A stretch of 64,000 bases of DNA from Bombus terrestris. Taxonomy: Eukaryota; Arthropoda; Insecta; Hymenoptera; Apidae. Under the pieces are notes generated by a model. That model was not told the origin of the DNA. It was given only the letters and a program-made list of their open reading frames with translations, and did not search any database. The DNA lies in contig NC_063276.1 in the NCBI RefSeq assembly GCF_910591885.1, positions 10,664,001 to 10,728,000 on the forward strand, written 5' to 3'. The position numbers and the translations under genes are program-made. Below, piece by piece: positions 45,503 through 57,731 of this stretch; position 1 is the stretch's first letter; each line of letters begins with the position of its first letter.

Positions 45503-46708
45503 ATACTCTTGTTATCGATGTAGGCATATAATTCTTCACCATTCTTGATTATATCTTTCAAATTATTGCATATGTTTTTTCACAAGCCCAAATCTTCGCA
45601 TTTGTTAATTGAAGATGCTACTGCATTCATCAAACGGTACAGGAAACATATGTAGTTACAACTCAAGTAGCATCCAATGATAAGAATTTAGTCCAATAAC
45701 CTAACAATTTACAGTGCTGTAACGCAACGAATTTTATAAAATTGTAAGTTTCCTTAAAAATAATTAACCTGTTTTTCTTTAGAAATTTAGGAGCGATTTG
45801 ATCTTTAATATGAATTTGAATGTCGCAATATTAATTCTTGATCACCAAATTGTTAACTTAATCTTTAACTAAATTTTGGGCACATAAATATCTTTCATTC
45901 TATATTCTAACTGTATTCTAATATATCTGTAATTTTCTGCTGCTTCAATAATAACACAAATGTAGATACAAACATATAAATGTAAATATAAATATATCGT
46001 GAATGAAACCAGTTTGAGAATTGTTAAAATCTTAACATTTTTTCCTCAGTGAAGGGGTCATTAGCTACTCATGGTTCTTTTAAGACTTTTCATGATCAGT
46101 AGATTACGTTGCAATAATAAAAAATCTTGACAACATATTTCAGAGTTGTCAAAATCGCTGAGTCGTGTCTTAACGTAAATATATAATTACTAATCTTTCA
46201 CTTCAATGAGACACTGAGAGAAGAAGAAATGTTTCCGTTGAATTCGCGAACACTTGGCGCCAATGTCTGTTCCATTTGTTGTTAGACTTTCTCATTGCGA
46301 ACGTGCGATTCCTTTAGACCTTAAACGAACGTTATCATTGGAGGGGGCAACCTTAAGAATCTAGGCGTACGTGATTGAAAACACGTATACATATCGAGTA
46401 AGAAGCCACATATTCTGCTCATCATTTTCTGTTCTATCATCATTCGATATTGGCGTATTATGGTCAACTTTATTACGCGGCTTGTCACGTGCTTCTGTTC
46501 TACCGTTAAATTGTGATTTTCAATCCTTGTGAAAGATTTTAAATTTGTGGAACTTTATTGAAATTCTAAGTGTCTGTAAATTGTTTCGAAATTATGAAAG
46601 AAATGTGCATTTTCCAAAAATGACAACTCGAAAAACATGATTTCCGAGTTATCATTATAAAACGGTCGTAGGATCAATTACGATTGAAGAATGTTCTCTC
46701 GTTTCCAT
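45503..46708. other. AT-rich stretch, no gene found
   Basis: No supported feature. Confidence 0.55.
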
Positions 46709-47128
46709 TGTAACGTAAATCACGTCAGAGACCAGGACACTGTAACCCCAAACTCTTTTGCCCTGATGTCACCTTAGGCGACCACTTCTAAACATTCTCC
46801 AGACAGCCGATACTTGAACATTACACATGGCGACCTTGGCGACAATGTATATTGCCGGAGTGCCTGAGGGTTCATCTGTGTCCTAACGGTCCTTCCACCG
46901 AATGTTCTGGAAGCGTGGCAGCGGTCGCGTGCGCCTGCAGGGTGGTGGGGATGATGAAGGATGAAAAACAAAAGAAGAAACAGATGTCACCGAAAGTAAA
47001 AAATATTGTAAGAGCCTCAGTCTCGAACGGTCACGCCTAGAGCTTAGAAGTGTCTTATACTTGTATAAACGAAATAAGAATAAAGTGTTCTTTTTCCTAA
47101 TAAAATTTCTCTTTATTTTTACGTGACA
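46709..47128 (+). mobile_element. Solo LTR, family A, with CCAT TSD
   Basis: Starts TGTAACGTAAATCACGTCAG and ends TTTTTACGTGACA, so the termini are an imperfect 11-bp inverted repeat. Flanked by CCAT (46705-46708 and 47129-47132). Inside are CCTTGGCGACAATGTATATTGC, TCCTAACGGTCCTTCC, GTCACCGAAAGT and an AATAAAG signal at about 47090. It defines both ends of family A. Confidence 0.85.
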
Positions 47129-50100
47129 CCATCATGTGGCCGATACGGTAGTGTTATGGTATGTCTATCCTCTTAATTGAAATGAATCTATATTGTATTA
47201 AATGAAAACGTGTTATTACCAGTTGTTCCGTAAACATGTTTGTGTCAAAAAATTTAAAACTGTCATATTTTGCATATCGCTGTTTCAGTAGATTTCAGTA
47301 ACATACAAAAAGTGTCGAAGTTCAACTAGTGTCAATTCAACTGATAAACGTAAGTAGAAACTATTAATATAGATATTTTCAAATACTTGTGTAAAATTTT
47401 TTCGAGATACACTACTTTTTATAAAATGCCCGTAACTTACATATACAATTATTGTAATTGAATAATATAAAGATTGTCCTTTTTCGAACTGAAACATTAT
47501 CAAAATGTCCAAAATACACATATTCTAAATTGTGATTCAGGTTAATTGTATCACTTGCTATTAACAAAAGTTAATTGCATCACTTTTGTTAATTTATTGT
47601 TTATATGTCAAATGTTTTTACTTTAGACGTATTACACTGTCTTACGAAACATTTTTCAGTCTTTGCGATATCCATTCGGTAAACCTTGTAAAGTATCGCG
47701 TCCTAAACACGAATTCGGAAGCAGCATTGTTGCATCACTCGCTATTTTTTAAAAGGATGAGTTTTTGTAAAGATGCACGATTTTTTCATCGATATATCAG
47801 TATAAAATATATTTTATTATTCCAAATAGTTGTAAATTGGCAACAAAGTTGCAGCAGCATAAACTCCATATTTATACTACATTATATACCACATTATACA
47901 ATGTCGACATTGTCTGTAGACAAATTCTGTAGACATTTCTGAAAAAGAAATATCGCGAAAAAACTGCGTTCCACGAACTATTTTCTTATTTTCCATTAGA
48001 TATTTTGTTCAAATCAAATTATTCGAACTCAAACGGCTTGAATTCAACTGATTTAATTAGTCTGAAGGAAAAAGTAGATTAAATGGGTTCTTATGAAAAT
48101 ATGCGCTTTTATAGAAATTTGGTAATGATTTTATACTGCGATAAGTTCCAACAGTAATCAATATTCCCTTTCTCCTTGAAAATTTCTCGAAAATCGTTCA
48201 CGCATCTTATCGTAAATTAATTATGCTTGGGACCGAAAAGCGTCTCACCCCCAGCCTATTTATTTCATATTTAATTAAACTTTCACTCAATCACAAAGTT
48301 TCTCGCTTGAGTACCGTTCCTTAATTAATTTATAAAATATACGAAGAATATAGAAGAAATAATTCCTGTTAACTACCTAGTTTTAATTAGCAAACGAATA
48401 GTTAATAACAGTAGTTCATTTCATAATGAAGGGTAAATTAGTTTCCTCGTTTGCTAAAATAAATAAAAATGACATAAGCTAAGGTAACGAATGAAATCCA
48501 CATAAAGATTTATTTTTATATTTTTAAATTATAACTCTAAATGTTATAATCAATATTTTACTTTTTATAGTTTTTAATATCACGCGTATTCTGATCATTT
48601 GTTAATATTTGAAGCTTAATATAAAAAGCTTTAATTTATTTTACTATTTCTTATCGATAAACTTTACCCTAAAATAAGTAGAAAATAGTACAATGAAATA
48701 GAATTTCTATATTTGTTTTCGGCTATTTATTGTGCATTGCGGCCAGTGGTTTTCTGTTTCCCCTGAAATACGATTTTCTATTTTCCAAACATTCGGCGGA
48801 CAACACATGTGTTTCATAAACAACGATTTTAAAGCATTGCAAATACTATTTTCCGTGTAGTCTTGACTTTTTAAAAATCACATGAAAATTCCAACATACT
48901 AGACTTCGTTTTCGTAAATAAATGTTTCCTATATATGCAATATTAAACAATATCGGTTCTAGCTGTGTAATAATAAATTTTCATTTATTCATTGACATTC
49001 GATGAATAGTTATCAGTGTTGAGAATTGTGGATCTTAATAACCGAAATAAAAGAAAGGAACACTAAGGTTACACTTAGAATTAATATTAAAATAGTTTTA
49101 GATTTATTTAATAAACGATTTCCAGGATCTTCGTCGATATACATTTGCACGCGTCTCAGCACTCTCTTCGTCTCACCATCTTCCATATCACACTGCCAAC
49201 GAAACAGTTACATTCATCTATTTTTCGAGACGCCGCGCACACACATACTTCCGCACTCATATTCACATACGTGTGTCACTACTACGCGGCCAATCTAGTC
49301 TAGCACATAAAATTATACATATCTCAATAATCAATACAATGTAAAAATTATTAATACAAACTACGGATACTTATGTAATTTTATATTTTTATGAACGTAA
49401 TTAAGAAAATATCTTTTGCTTTTTTTACCAAATATTATAATGCATACTAGATTTTAGATATTTTATATATTTGTAACTTTAGGTTTCCTACGAACGCACA
49501 AATATCCCCAATCTAATAATAACTCCTGTGAAAATTAGATTAAATAAATACTGCGTAATTCAAAGGAAGCCACGTAGTAAAACTTTATTTCGGGAATTTT
49601 ATTTAAAATAAAAATAAAAATAAGTTACAATTTCTACTAATTTATTGCTTTTATTTTAAAATTAATGTCTTTTGACCCTCTAATCCTTTGAGGTTTGGGC
49701 CCGTACATCGTATAAGCAGTCCGAGATGTTTGAGAGCGATCCAGATATTGGAGTAATATATTCTAATATAACGAATAATCACATTAAATGTCTAGAAACA
49801 AGTACATTTTTAGTTGGTTACATTTTGCGTTTAACTTAAAAGTACTTTACAGAAATTTTATCATGTGTATCAATGCATTTATTTATTCCGATCATAATTT
49901 CTGGTGGTATTGCTCTCCTAATATTACAATGCCAGGCAATACTCGGACTCCGACCGGAAATAGTTTAAGAATATGAATATTCCTTTGATCATGTTTGATT
50001 GAGGGAAAACTGAAAAAAGTAATGAAATCTTTCATTTAAGAAAATTACAGATAAAATTAAACAGTAATAGAACAGTCTGTATACTTCCAAACAATACATA

Positions 50101-51274
50101 CATACTACTGTGCAAACAGCAATTGCTGAAAATTTAAACAATTACAAACAATTTCTGAAGAGGACACTTTTCTCTTATAATTACACAGATAAAGATTTTT
50201 AAATTTATATTTTTAAACATTTTATTTCAAAGAAATACTCCAAATTTTATTTTAAAATTTACTTTTAAACAACAGGAAGATTGAAATATTTTACGGTTGA
50301 ATAATAGAATATCTGAATACGTGATTGGATAACTGAACACTTGAATATTTGAATACATTTCACAAATAATCAATATTTCTATATTTTATATTTTTATCTT
50401 TTTATATTTCAATAAAAAATCTTTTTCTTCATATGAAACAAAAAGTAAAAAACGCATTAAATTGTTTACTGTGTATTTCTGACTTCACAATGTTGTAGCT
50501 GATGTCAATACGAATGACTCCCTACTTAAAAACACATGAAAATTAACTTGAAATTATTTTTTTATATAAAAAAACTATTTCCATTGAAGATCACTCATCA
50601 CGGAAGACCAATATAATGAACAAACTTTGCTATCGTTATTGAGGAAACTAAATTAACAAACTTTAAAAACGAACGTATAATGAGGTTAGTGATTCTTATA
50701 CTTTTACACAGGTGTAAAAAATGTTATACGTATCTAAAAAACGAAGAACGCTTGTAATCTTCTCTGAGCACTTCTTTTCACTGACTCGTAGCAAGCGCGA
50801 TTTCTACGTTTATAGAGATTGTCGTTTCGTTGACTATCGCTCGAACACAGACAGAAAACTGCTTTCCTGCCAATATGATCCAGTGACGCGGAAAACAAGC
50901 TAGCGGATAAAGCGGCTTCGCAAACAGAGGCATGTTTAGATACACGCGAGCAAGTTCCTCATTCAATTTGACTTCGCCAACCTCGGCTGTGCGAACGTCC
51001 GATTCAATTAACCGTTACAACCACCGTCAACCAGCTGCGAAACCGGCTAAACAACGCGCGAATCGTGCGACAAACGCTACTTTAACCGCCATTGTCATTG
51101 AATCCTACACTTATACACATACAATTGCTTTCTAATGATGATTCTAATTTGTTAATTTTATGTGAGGAAAAATGTTGAAGCTTATCCTATTGCGAATTAT
51201 CAACGCAAAGAATAATTTTACCATATCATAAGGAAAAAGGATTTTGATTTATTCTATTGATCATATTGGATAAC
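47129..51274. other. 4-kb AT-rich stretch, no gene found
   Basis: The longest frame (47586-47942, 118 codons) has no recognisable motif and a composition like the surrounding AT-rich DNA. A GC-richer patch at 50930-51110 has a 67-codon frame, also without a motif. No repeat of the window families is present. Confidence 0.5.
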
Positions 51275-52060
51275 TGAACTTTCGAACGTTCGTGGGGAGA
51301 CGCGATCTCGAAGAAGCGCGCCAACGGGAGTCGTAAATTCCCGTTACGATTTGACTAATCGACGCCACGAATCGTTCGATCCCTTATTTCTTTTGGAATA
51401 ATAAGGGCGGTTGAGTGAATATAACGCTGCTATTAACAGGTTATTATATATTTTGAATGATCCAACAACTTTAATGTGATACAAGGTTGTGTATGTGAGA
51501 TGACGACTACAAATGAGTACGACCTGAGACTCCTTTCGTGTTGGCGATTATGATGATGTATCTTCTGTCGGCTGACTGTCTTCGACTTTTAGATTCTGCT
51601 GACTTGACTTCTAACTCTTGCTGTTCCTTGAACTGTGTTTTGACTCGAACTGGTTTTAACTGACTGATGCTCTGTAGGTATGAGAACAAGTCTAGAGATG
51701 AAGTGACTGCTGTGTCCTCCAGAGACCAAGTTGACTGTTCTGTCATCGTGAGAACTAATATAGAGCACAAGTTGACTTTCCTAGTGTAGTAGAAGAAGTC
51801 AAGTTCGTCTTGTGTCCTTACAGAGGAAAGCTCGGAGTGGGTATCTTTGTTGTATGAAGAAAGCGGATTCGTTGTTCACATTTTTCGTTAGGAAAGTGAG
51901 GGTAACGATCCCCGATGCCGATTGGTTATGACCAACATTAGGAATGAAGATAGGAGGAAGAAGTCTCCTACCAACGTGGCTCATGGGCGACATTGTTTAT
52001 GGGAAAAACCAGCTTTTCCGTTAGACAACCATCCATTAATTTGTAAGAACGTATTTTTAA
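51275..52060 (+). mobile_element. LTR family C copy
   Basis: Starts TGAACTTTCGAACGTTCG then GGGGAGACGCG, GGGAGTCGTAAATTCCCG and CACGAATCGTTCGATCCC, as in the C copies at 7370 and (reversed) 19476. The distal part (51830-52060) has GGAAAGCTCGG, GCCGATTGGTTATGACC, GGCGACATTGTTTATGGG and TAATTTGTAAGAACG. The middle (51490-51820) has CTGACTG/TTGACTT-rich sequence unlike the middle of the 7370 copy. The end is approximate and no TSD was found. Confidence 0.62.
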
Positions 52061-53153
52061 AATACACATTCATATTTTTATGAGTATAATTAAAAGGATA
52101 GTACTTATACTAGTACTAGTGGAAAACTGATTTATTGATTATATATTGTAAAAAGTATTAGATTTCGGATATTTTATGTATTTTTGCATCCTCAAATTTC
52201 TCATAAATGGATAAAAATCCGCAATCTCTGATGAGTGTATAATAACGAATCATAATGAGTATATGGTACTTTTCATTGAATAAACGTACCATACGTGGTA
52301 CCAAACATATGTTGGTAGTAGAAAATAAAAAAAATAGGTGTCTTCATCTATTATTGTTCCTATTGGTGTATGTTCATTTATGTTGATAGGTGTATTCATA
52401 AAATTTATGAAATATTCTTCTACCGTTTCTTTGCGGCAGCGTTTTGTAAATGGTTCATTTCGACTGTTTGTATTTGGACTGTGTATTATGTGTATTTGAA
52501 ATGTTGTTGCGTCTATTGTGTCTGTTCGGAATATCGCGTGTTGTAACAGAATTTTATCCTTTTTGTTGTGTCGATTCTAAATTTTCTTCTTGCAAGCTAG
52601 TGTAAGAGTCAATTAAAATTTGTAGCTCGTAATGAAAATGAAATTTGTGTGACATATATTATTTACCTACATTGGTTGATTATCCCATCTTCATATACTT
52701 CTCATAAACGAGTCTTTAATATTTTTCCACTTATTACATAATTTTTAATCTGCAATTCAAGTTAAAGGTATTATTTTCTTGCACATATTTAGATAGTGGA
52801 TATAACTTCAGGTCTACATTACAACTACAAAATGGAACAATTGCTAAAATTGTGAAAACTGTTTATAGAGTTATTTGGTTTTACTTTAAATAGAATGTTT
52901 TACTGTATTTTCCAAATAGGAATAGTTAGAAATATCAGAGGGTTTCCGAAATATATCAGTTTCTCAAACTGTCTCCGATCAGAAGCCGTAGTTGGCATAT
53001 GAGACTAATAAAATCCAAAATAACTGGATCATTATATTATAATTAAGAAAGTTGAGTTGAAATTAATATCAGTTGAGGTAGTGAATTCAAATTATATTAT
53101 TCCATTTCTTTCAAATATATAACTAACAGATTCTTTTCCGACAGCTACAATAT
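52061..53153. other. AT-rich stretch, no gene found
   Basis: No supported feature. Confidence 0.55.
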
Positions 53154-53675
53154 TGTAGTATCGCGGAAAATTTAGGTATAAAATTTTTTGATACTATTTA
53201 TTATTTGTAATTTATTTACAATAAATTAGTTATACAGATATTAATGAGACAGAGAACGATGATTGTTTAATATGGAAGTAAATGTAACAGTCTTACTTTA
53301 ATTCGATCACTCTCGCAACTGGACAACGGCAACAACTCAATCTCTCAGCTACGCTAGTAACTCACGCAACTCCACAACGCTAACAACTCTACTCTCAACA
53401 ACGCTAACACCTCTCGCAACTCGACAAACGCTAACCACTCTACTCTTCGACTCCTCGATTAATTCTGAACTCTCGACTCACTCTCCTTCACGATCAACCG
53501 TCCAATGCTTCTCGACCAACAACCTTTTTGAGATTCAAACCGTCCTGTTAACGCTCCGAAAGAACTAGGTGACTTTAGTCACATAGGCTTTTTCTTCTAT
53601 GTAAACTATCGACCGAAAGACAGGCGACATTGTTTTGATCAGTTTCTAACCAGGTTTTTTCCTCACGATACTACA
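53154..53675 (+). mobile_element. Solo LTR, family B, with ATAT TSD
   Basis: Starts TGTAGTATCGCGGAAAATTTAGG and ends CTCACGATACTACA, flanked by ATAT (53150-53153 and 53676-53679). It is close to 22729-23207 at both ends (TTTGATACTATTTATTATT; GGTTTTTTCCTC). The AACTC/AACGCTAAC-type minisatellite at 53310-53450 differs in length and order from that copy. Confidence 0.85.
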
Positions 53676-54294
53676 ATATTTACATAGCTTTTATAAAAAA
53701 ATTATGCATCGATGATCTAAATATTTCAAGAAATCAAACAGTTCCCAAAATAAAATCTATAATCATGCCGTTTGTGCTTATTGGCGACAAAGCTTTTATT
53801 CTTTCGCACAAAGTAGTTATTATTACTACTACTAAACTATTAGATTCATAAAATACGTATTTTAAATTCGTAGAATATGCATTTGGTAGTCTATGGAATA
53901 AAGTGACAGTTTCCAATAAGCCATTGAATGTAAAAGTATCTTCCGCTGTAGATATTATAAAATGTTGCTGCATTCTTTATAATATTTTTTTCGAAGTAGA
54001 TAGGATTAAACTAAATACGACTAGAAGATTTCCTAACTACAAATGTATTATAATATGGAACTGAAAATTTAACTGCATTGAGACAAGGAGGTTTAAACAT
54101 AAATCGAATGAGAAATAATTTTGCTGCATATTTTTTTATGATAATGGAAAAGTGTCGTAGCAAGACCAATATATCTATCGTAGTGTTGACGTACCCAATT
54201 ATTTTGTATAATTATGATTGTATAAAAGATATATATAGAACATGCACTTGTATCCGTGTATATTACAGTATAATATAAAAACTATGTTTTTTAT
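53676..54294. other. AT-rich stretch, no gene found
   Basis: Only a short minus-strand chance frame (53973-53734). Confidence 0.5.
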
Positions 54295-54420
54295 GAGGTG
54301 TGTGTGGTATATATATTGTCCGTGCGTGATAGTTGTAATTGCTGGGCCTCGTCCGGAGTAATTGTCGCTAGGGGCTGTAGATGTCGCTGCTGGGGTACTG
54401 CTGATTTTTCCTCCGGGTTT

Positions 54421-54475
<55 letters not shown>

Positions 54476-55182
54476 TGCGTGGAAGTAAAATCGGACTCCG
54501 GTCGCCGGGATTCGAACCCGGGTTCCGAACGTTCGTAACCTAAGGCGCTAACCACTGCTTTTTTTTATCTTTGTTTATTAACTCCAGGTCTTTACATATT
54601 TTTTTTACATGATTTTTTTCCAGAATAAACGCTTAATTCTAATTGTAGGGTGGTGCAGGCAAAAGTACCGATACGCGACGGTACGACGTAGCCATGCATT
54701 ATTACATTTTTTTTTTTTTTTTTCTTTTTTTTTTTAAGATTATTATTGTGCCTTAAATTTAAGCCGTTGTTGCGCTGTGCTTATGTGCGATGTTTTAATT
54801 TATGTCCTGAAAGCCTGGACGCAAAAACAGGACAGTTCGCTAGCCTATTAGGGAGGGGATGGACTGGGATGGGTGGGGAGAGGTGTTCTGTGGGATTAGT
54901 ATAATATTTATTTATCTATTTACATATTTACACTTTTATTCGGTGAGCGTTGCCGTTCTGTGGCTCTTTATCTTGTTGTTTTTGTTATGGGTTCCGTATC
55001 CACCAATATCTTTTTGTGTTTTTTCTGTGTTTGTCTTCTGTATCCTTTTGGGGGAGGGCCATGTTGTATCTCCACCTAGTATCTGCAGTACGGCCATCTA
55101 GGTTGGCGCTAACCACTGCGCTGCCGTCGTCCGACACTAGTAAATGTCGAGTGGTGGTATTTGGCTTGTCGAGTGCCGCCAC
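54295..55182 (-). repeat. tRNA-derived SINE with nested insertion
   Basis: Minus-strand order: leader TGGCGGCACTCGACAAGCC, A-box region GGCAGCGCAGTGGTTAGCGCC (split by the insert), GAACGTTCGGAACC, an excellent B box GGGTTCGAATCCCGG, an A-rich linker expanded to 53 A (54422-54474), then the tail AATCAGCAGTACCCCAGCAGC. It matches the copy at 38065-38323 outside the insert 54559-55119. Pol III transcription is the known mode for such elements. Confidence 0.82.
54559..55104 (-). mobile_element. Retroelement inserted in the SINE, 15-bp TSD
   Basis: A perfect 15-bp duplication GGCGCTAACCACTGC flanks it (54544-54558 and 55105-55119). On the minus strand it starts AACCTAGATGGCCGTACTGC and ends in an A run next to the left TSD, with a second A-rich tract (about 54708-54735) inside. 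Long TSD plus terminal poly(A) are the marks of target-primed reverse transcription. It encodes no recognisable protein, so it is a non-autonomous element or a 5'-truncated LINE 3' end. Confidence 0.82.
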
Positions 55183-57505
55183 ATTTACAAAAACATTAGT
55201 GTTCGGAAATATTGAATGAGTGTCAATTTTTGCATTTGTTTGCCACATACATATAATTTAAAAAAAAATAAATCTTACTAATAACATTCCTTTCGGTATC
55301 GGGCATTTCTTTGGTATGTAATTACTCACATGCTTAATCCACACCAACTGTTTTTTATTCTTATCATAGTGTTTGGCAAGATACATTCTATATTTTGGGA
55401 TACTTGAAAATTTCCTCAATAAACAATTCTATAACCAAACAATCCATAATCCGAATATAGAAAGTATCCAATATGCAAAGCGATGTTTGGTCGTTGCAAT
55501 TTTGCGATTCGGTAAATGACGTGCAATCATAGCGATAATCTTTTGTCAGTTGTGATATGGTAGCAGAATTGCATGCCCGGGTGCATTGCATAATTAAAAA
55601 CAAGGACCTGCCGAATCGTACAGCGACACCGCTGCGAGATCGCGTCGCTGTTGTACGTTAGACCATATACATACTTATCTACTTAGGTTCCTATATTTAC
55701 CTTAGCAACGACAATAAATGAGATTTCGTTTGTTTTCCAGAAAATCACTTCCGTGGTCATTTTACATTGCCTTCACATCAAGGTCATACATAATAAGTTC
55801 CTTGGTGGGGGTAAGGCTTGTAATTTCATAAGTCAGAAATCATAAGATATGATTTACAAATCGACTGCTAACCATAGAACACTGTGATCACTGTATGCGT
55901 AAAAACATATATATATAAATTTTGTTTATTATTTTTACGCGTTTGTAATACGTAATTATATGCACGTATATCATAGTATATATGTTTGTACATATTGTAT
56001 ACACGGCTTGTATGACACGGCTGTATCCCACGCGTATATGATCGCTTTTTTAATTACTTTTTTTCGTTAATGGGCTAAATAAGGTGTGCCTATCTGGCTT
56101 AATAACTAAAGGTAAAATAAGGCAACTTATCAATATTGCTTATCGTTTGAATAATATTACTATTTGTCTGTAATCAAATAAAAATAGTTAATCATACTTA
56201 GAAAGAGCAAAAACTTATAAAAAAATTTTAATGCGGGAACTAGAGCATACATCCACGCTCACATTGTGACAAACACTGAAAAACAAAATAGAAAAATACG
56301 AAACAAAATAAACGATTAAATTAAAATAAAATTATAAAAAAAAATATATAGTAGGGGAAGGGTGGTGGGGAGTTCCATGTGTATACGATCATGTTTCACA
56401 CGCAACTTAAACGCAGTGATTGAAGCGCTTACTGCTTGGCGGACTAATTGAGAAACTTTTGCCTTATACTAAAAGTCTTACTTCCACCACAAGAGTTGCC
56501 AGATCTGTATGTAATAACGTGTATACGACCTGCTTCAGATACAGATTCATTATAATTTTTAAGTTATCGCGTTTATAATATTAATGTTTTTAAGTAAATC
56601 ATATACATGTGTTTGAGAAGAATGAAAATATTTTATTTCATATAGTGTAAATAAAGAATTAAAACAAACTAACTTAGACGTTGTATTGATAATTAATATG
56701 TCGCGTATTTCGATAGAATACACGATACGCGAAGAAATTCACATAAGTTCATAGCGATTGTTACTGCAAGCTGTGTATCGTCAACAAAGAGCGTTTGCGT
56801 ATCAAGAGCTCCGCACTGAAAGTATCAATTATTATACAAACCACTCGAAAACCTCCTTACAACCAAAAAATTAAATTCTTCACGATATAAGAAGCAAGGG
56901 AAGAAAGTAACGAAAACGCGGCATCCACAAGACTTTTCTCATGGAGAATACTCAACTACGATCAAATACAATTTAATTGGATGTTTCAGTTTAAATTTAA
57001 TTGGAAAGCTTATTGTTAAACGATATGATAAAAGAGGTAGGAGTTAGACGAATAATAAAGTTTCCTAGTTAACGAATGCTAATTTTAAAGGAATATTCAA
57101 ACATTCGTGCGCGCCTTGTAAAGTATTCCAGCATCCTCTCGACTCTTTTAACGACGCGAATTTAATGAACCGGCCCGTTTCGAAGCGCCACTTACGACTA
57201 AGGAAACGGAAAGTTTAAATGTTAATGAGACTCCGTCGTGAAGGTATTCGTAAAACGATGATAGGCAAACGAAGAATGCATGATTTCGGAAGAAGAAGAA
57301 AAAAACGATAATAGGGAAAAAGAAGTAGAAGTAGGAATCTGCTGATAATTGTGCCTTCCATCCATCACGTTCTTTTCGCCATCCTATATTGAAGATTGTA
57401 TAAAAAATTCATTCTTCTAGTTCTCCGGGAACAGATTCAGCATTCAAAAAGAATAGAAGAAGATCATATAAATGTACAATAAGATTTGGATGAAAAATGA
57501 AAGAT
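55183..57505. other. AT-rich stretch, no gene found
   Basis: Contains a bulged inverted repeat CGTACAGCGAC...GTCGCTGTTGTACG (55617-55657). No coding feature. Confidence 0.5.
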
Positions 57506-57506
57506 A

Positions 57507-57731
57507 TGTACAATGGCTCATGAAAGTACCCGAACAAACTTTAAAATAAAATAACTTATTTTTTAGATTGGGGCAAACAGTTAGAGTTTCTTTGTGAAAC
57601 TAAAAAAATTTCGAGAAAATTGTAATTGGTCGAAATTGTGGGGATGATAGTAAAAGTCGTTCTTTACAGCTTTTTGATCTAAGCCTCTAATGAAAATTTA
57701 AAACATACGTTTTGTAGATTTACGCCAATTA
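57507..57731 (+). repeat. Possible terminal fragment of a Tc1-type DNA transposon
   Basis: ACAATGGCTCATGAAAGTACCCG resembles the terminal sequence of some Tc1-like insect elements. No matching opposite end or coding sequence was found, and the mariner sits directly downstream. Tentative. Confidence 0.25.

Noticed and set aside
46255..46261. TGGCGCC, as found in retroviral-type primer-binding sites
   Set aside because: Only seven bases match, and there is no LTR end directly upstream. Family A starts 450 bp further on.
47586..47942. 118-codon plus-strand frame
   Set aside because: Its composition is that of the surrounding AT-rich DNA, with no motif, splice context or repeat match. A chance frame is more likely.
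54500..54540. Perfect pol III B box (GGTTCGAATCC), possible tRNA gene
   Set aside because: The flanking sequence does not form tRNA arms and the same head occurs in the 38-kb repeat, so it is a SINE.
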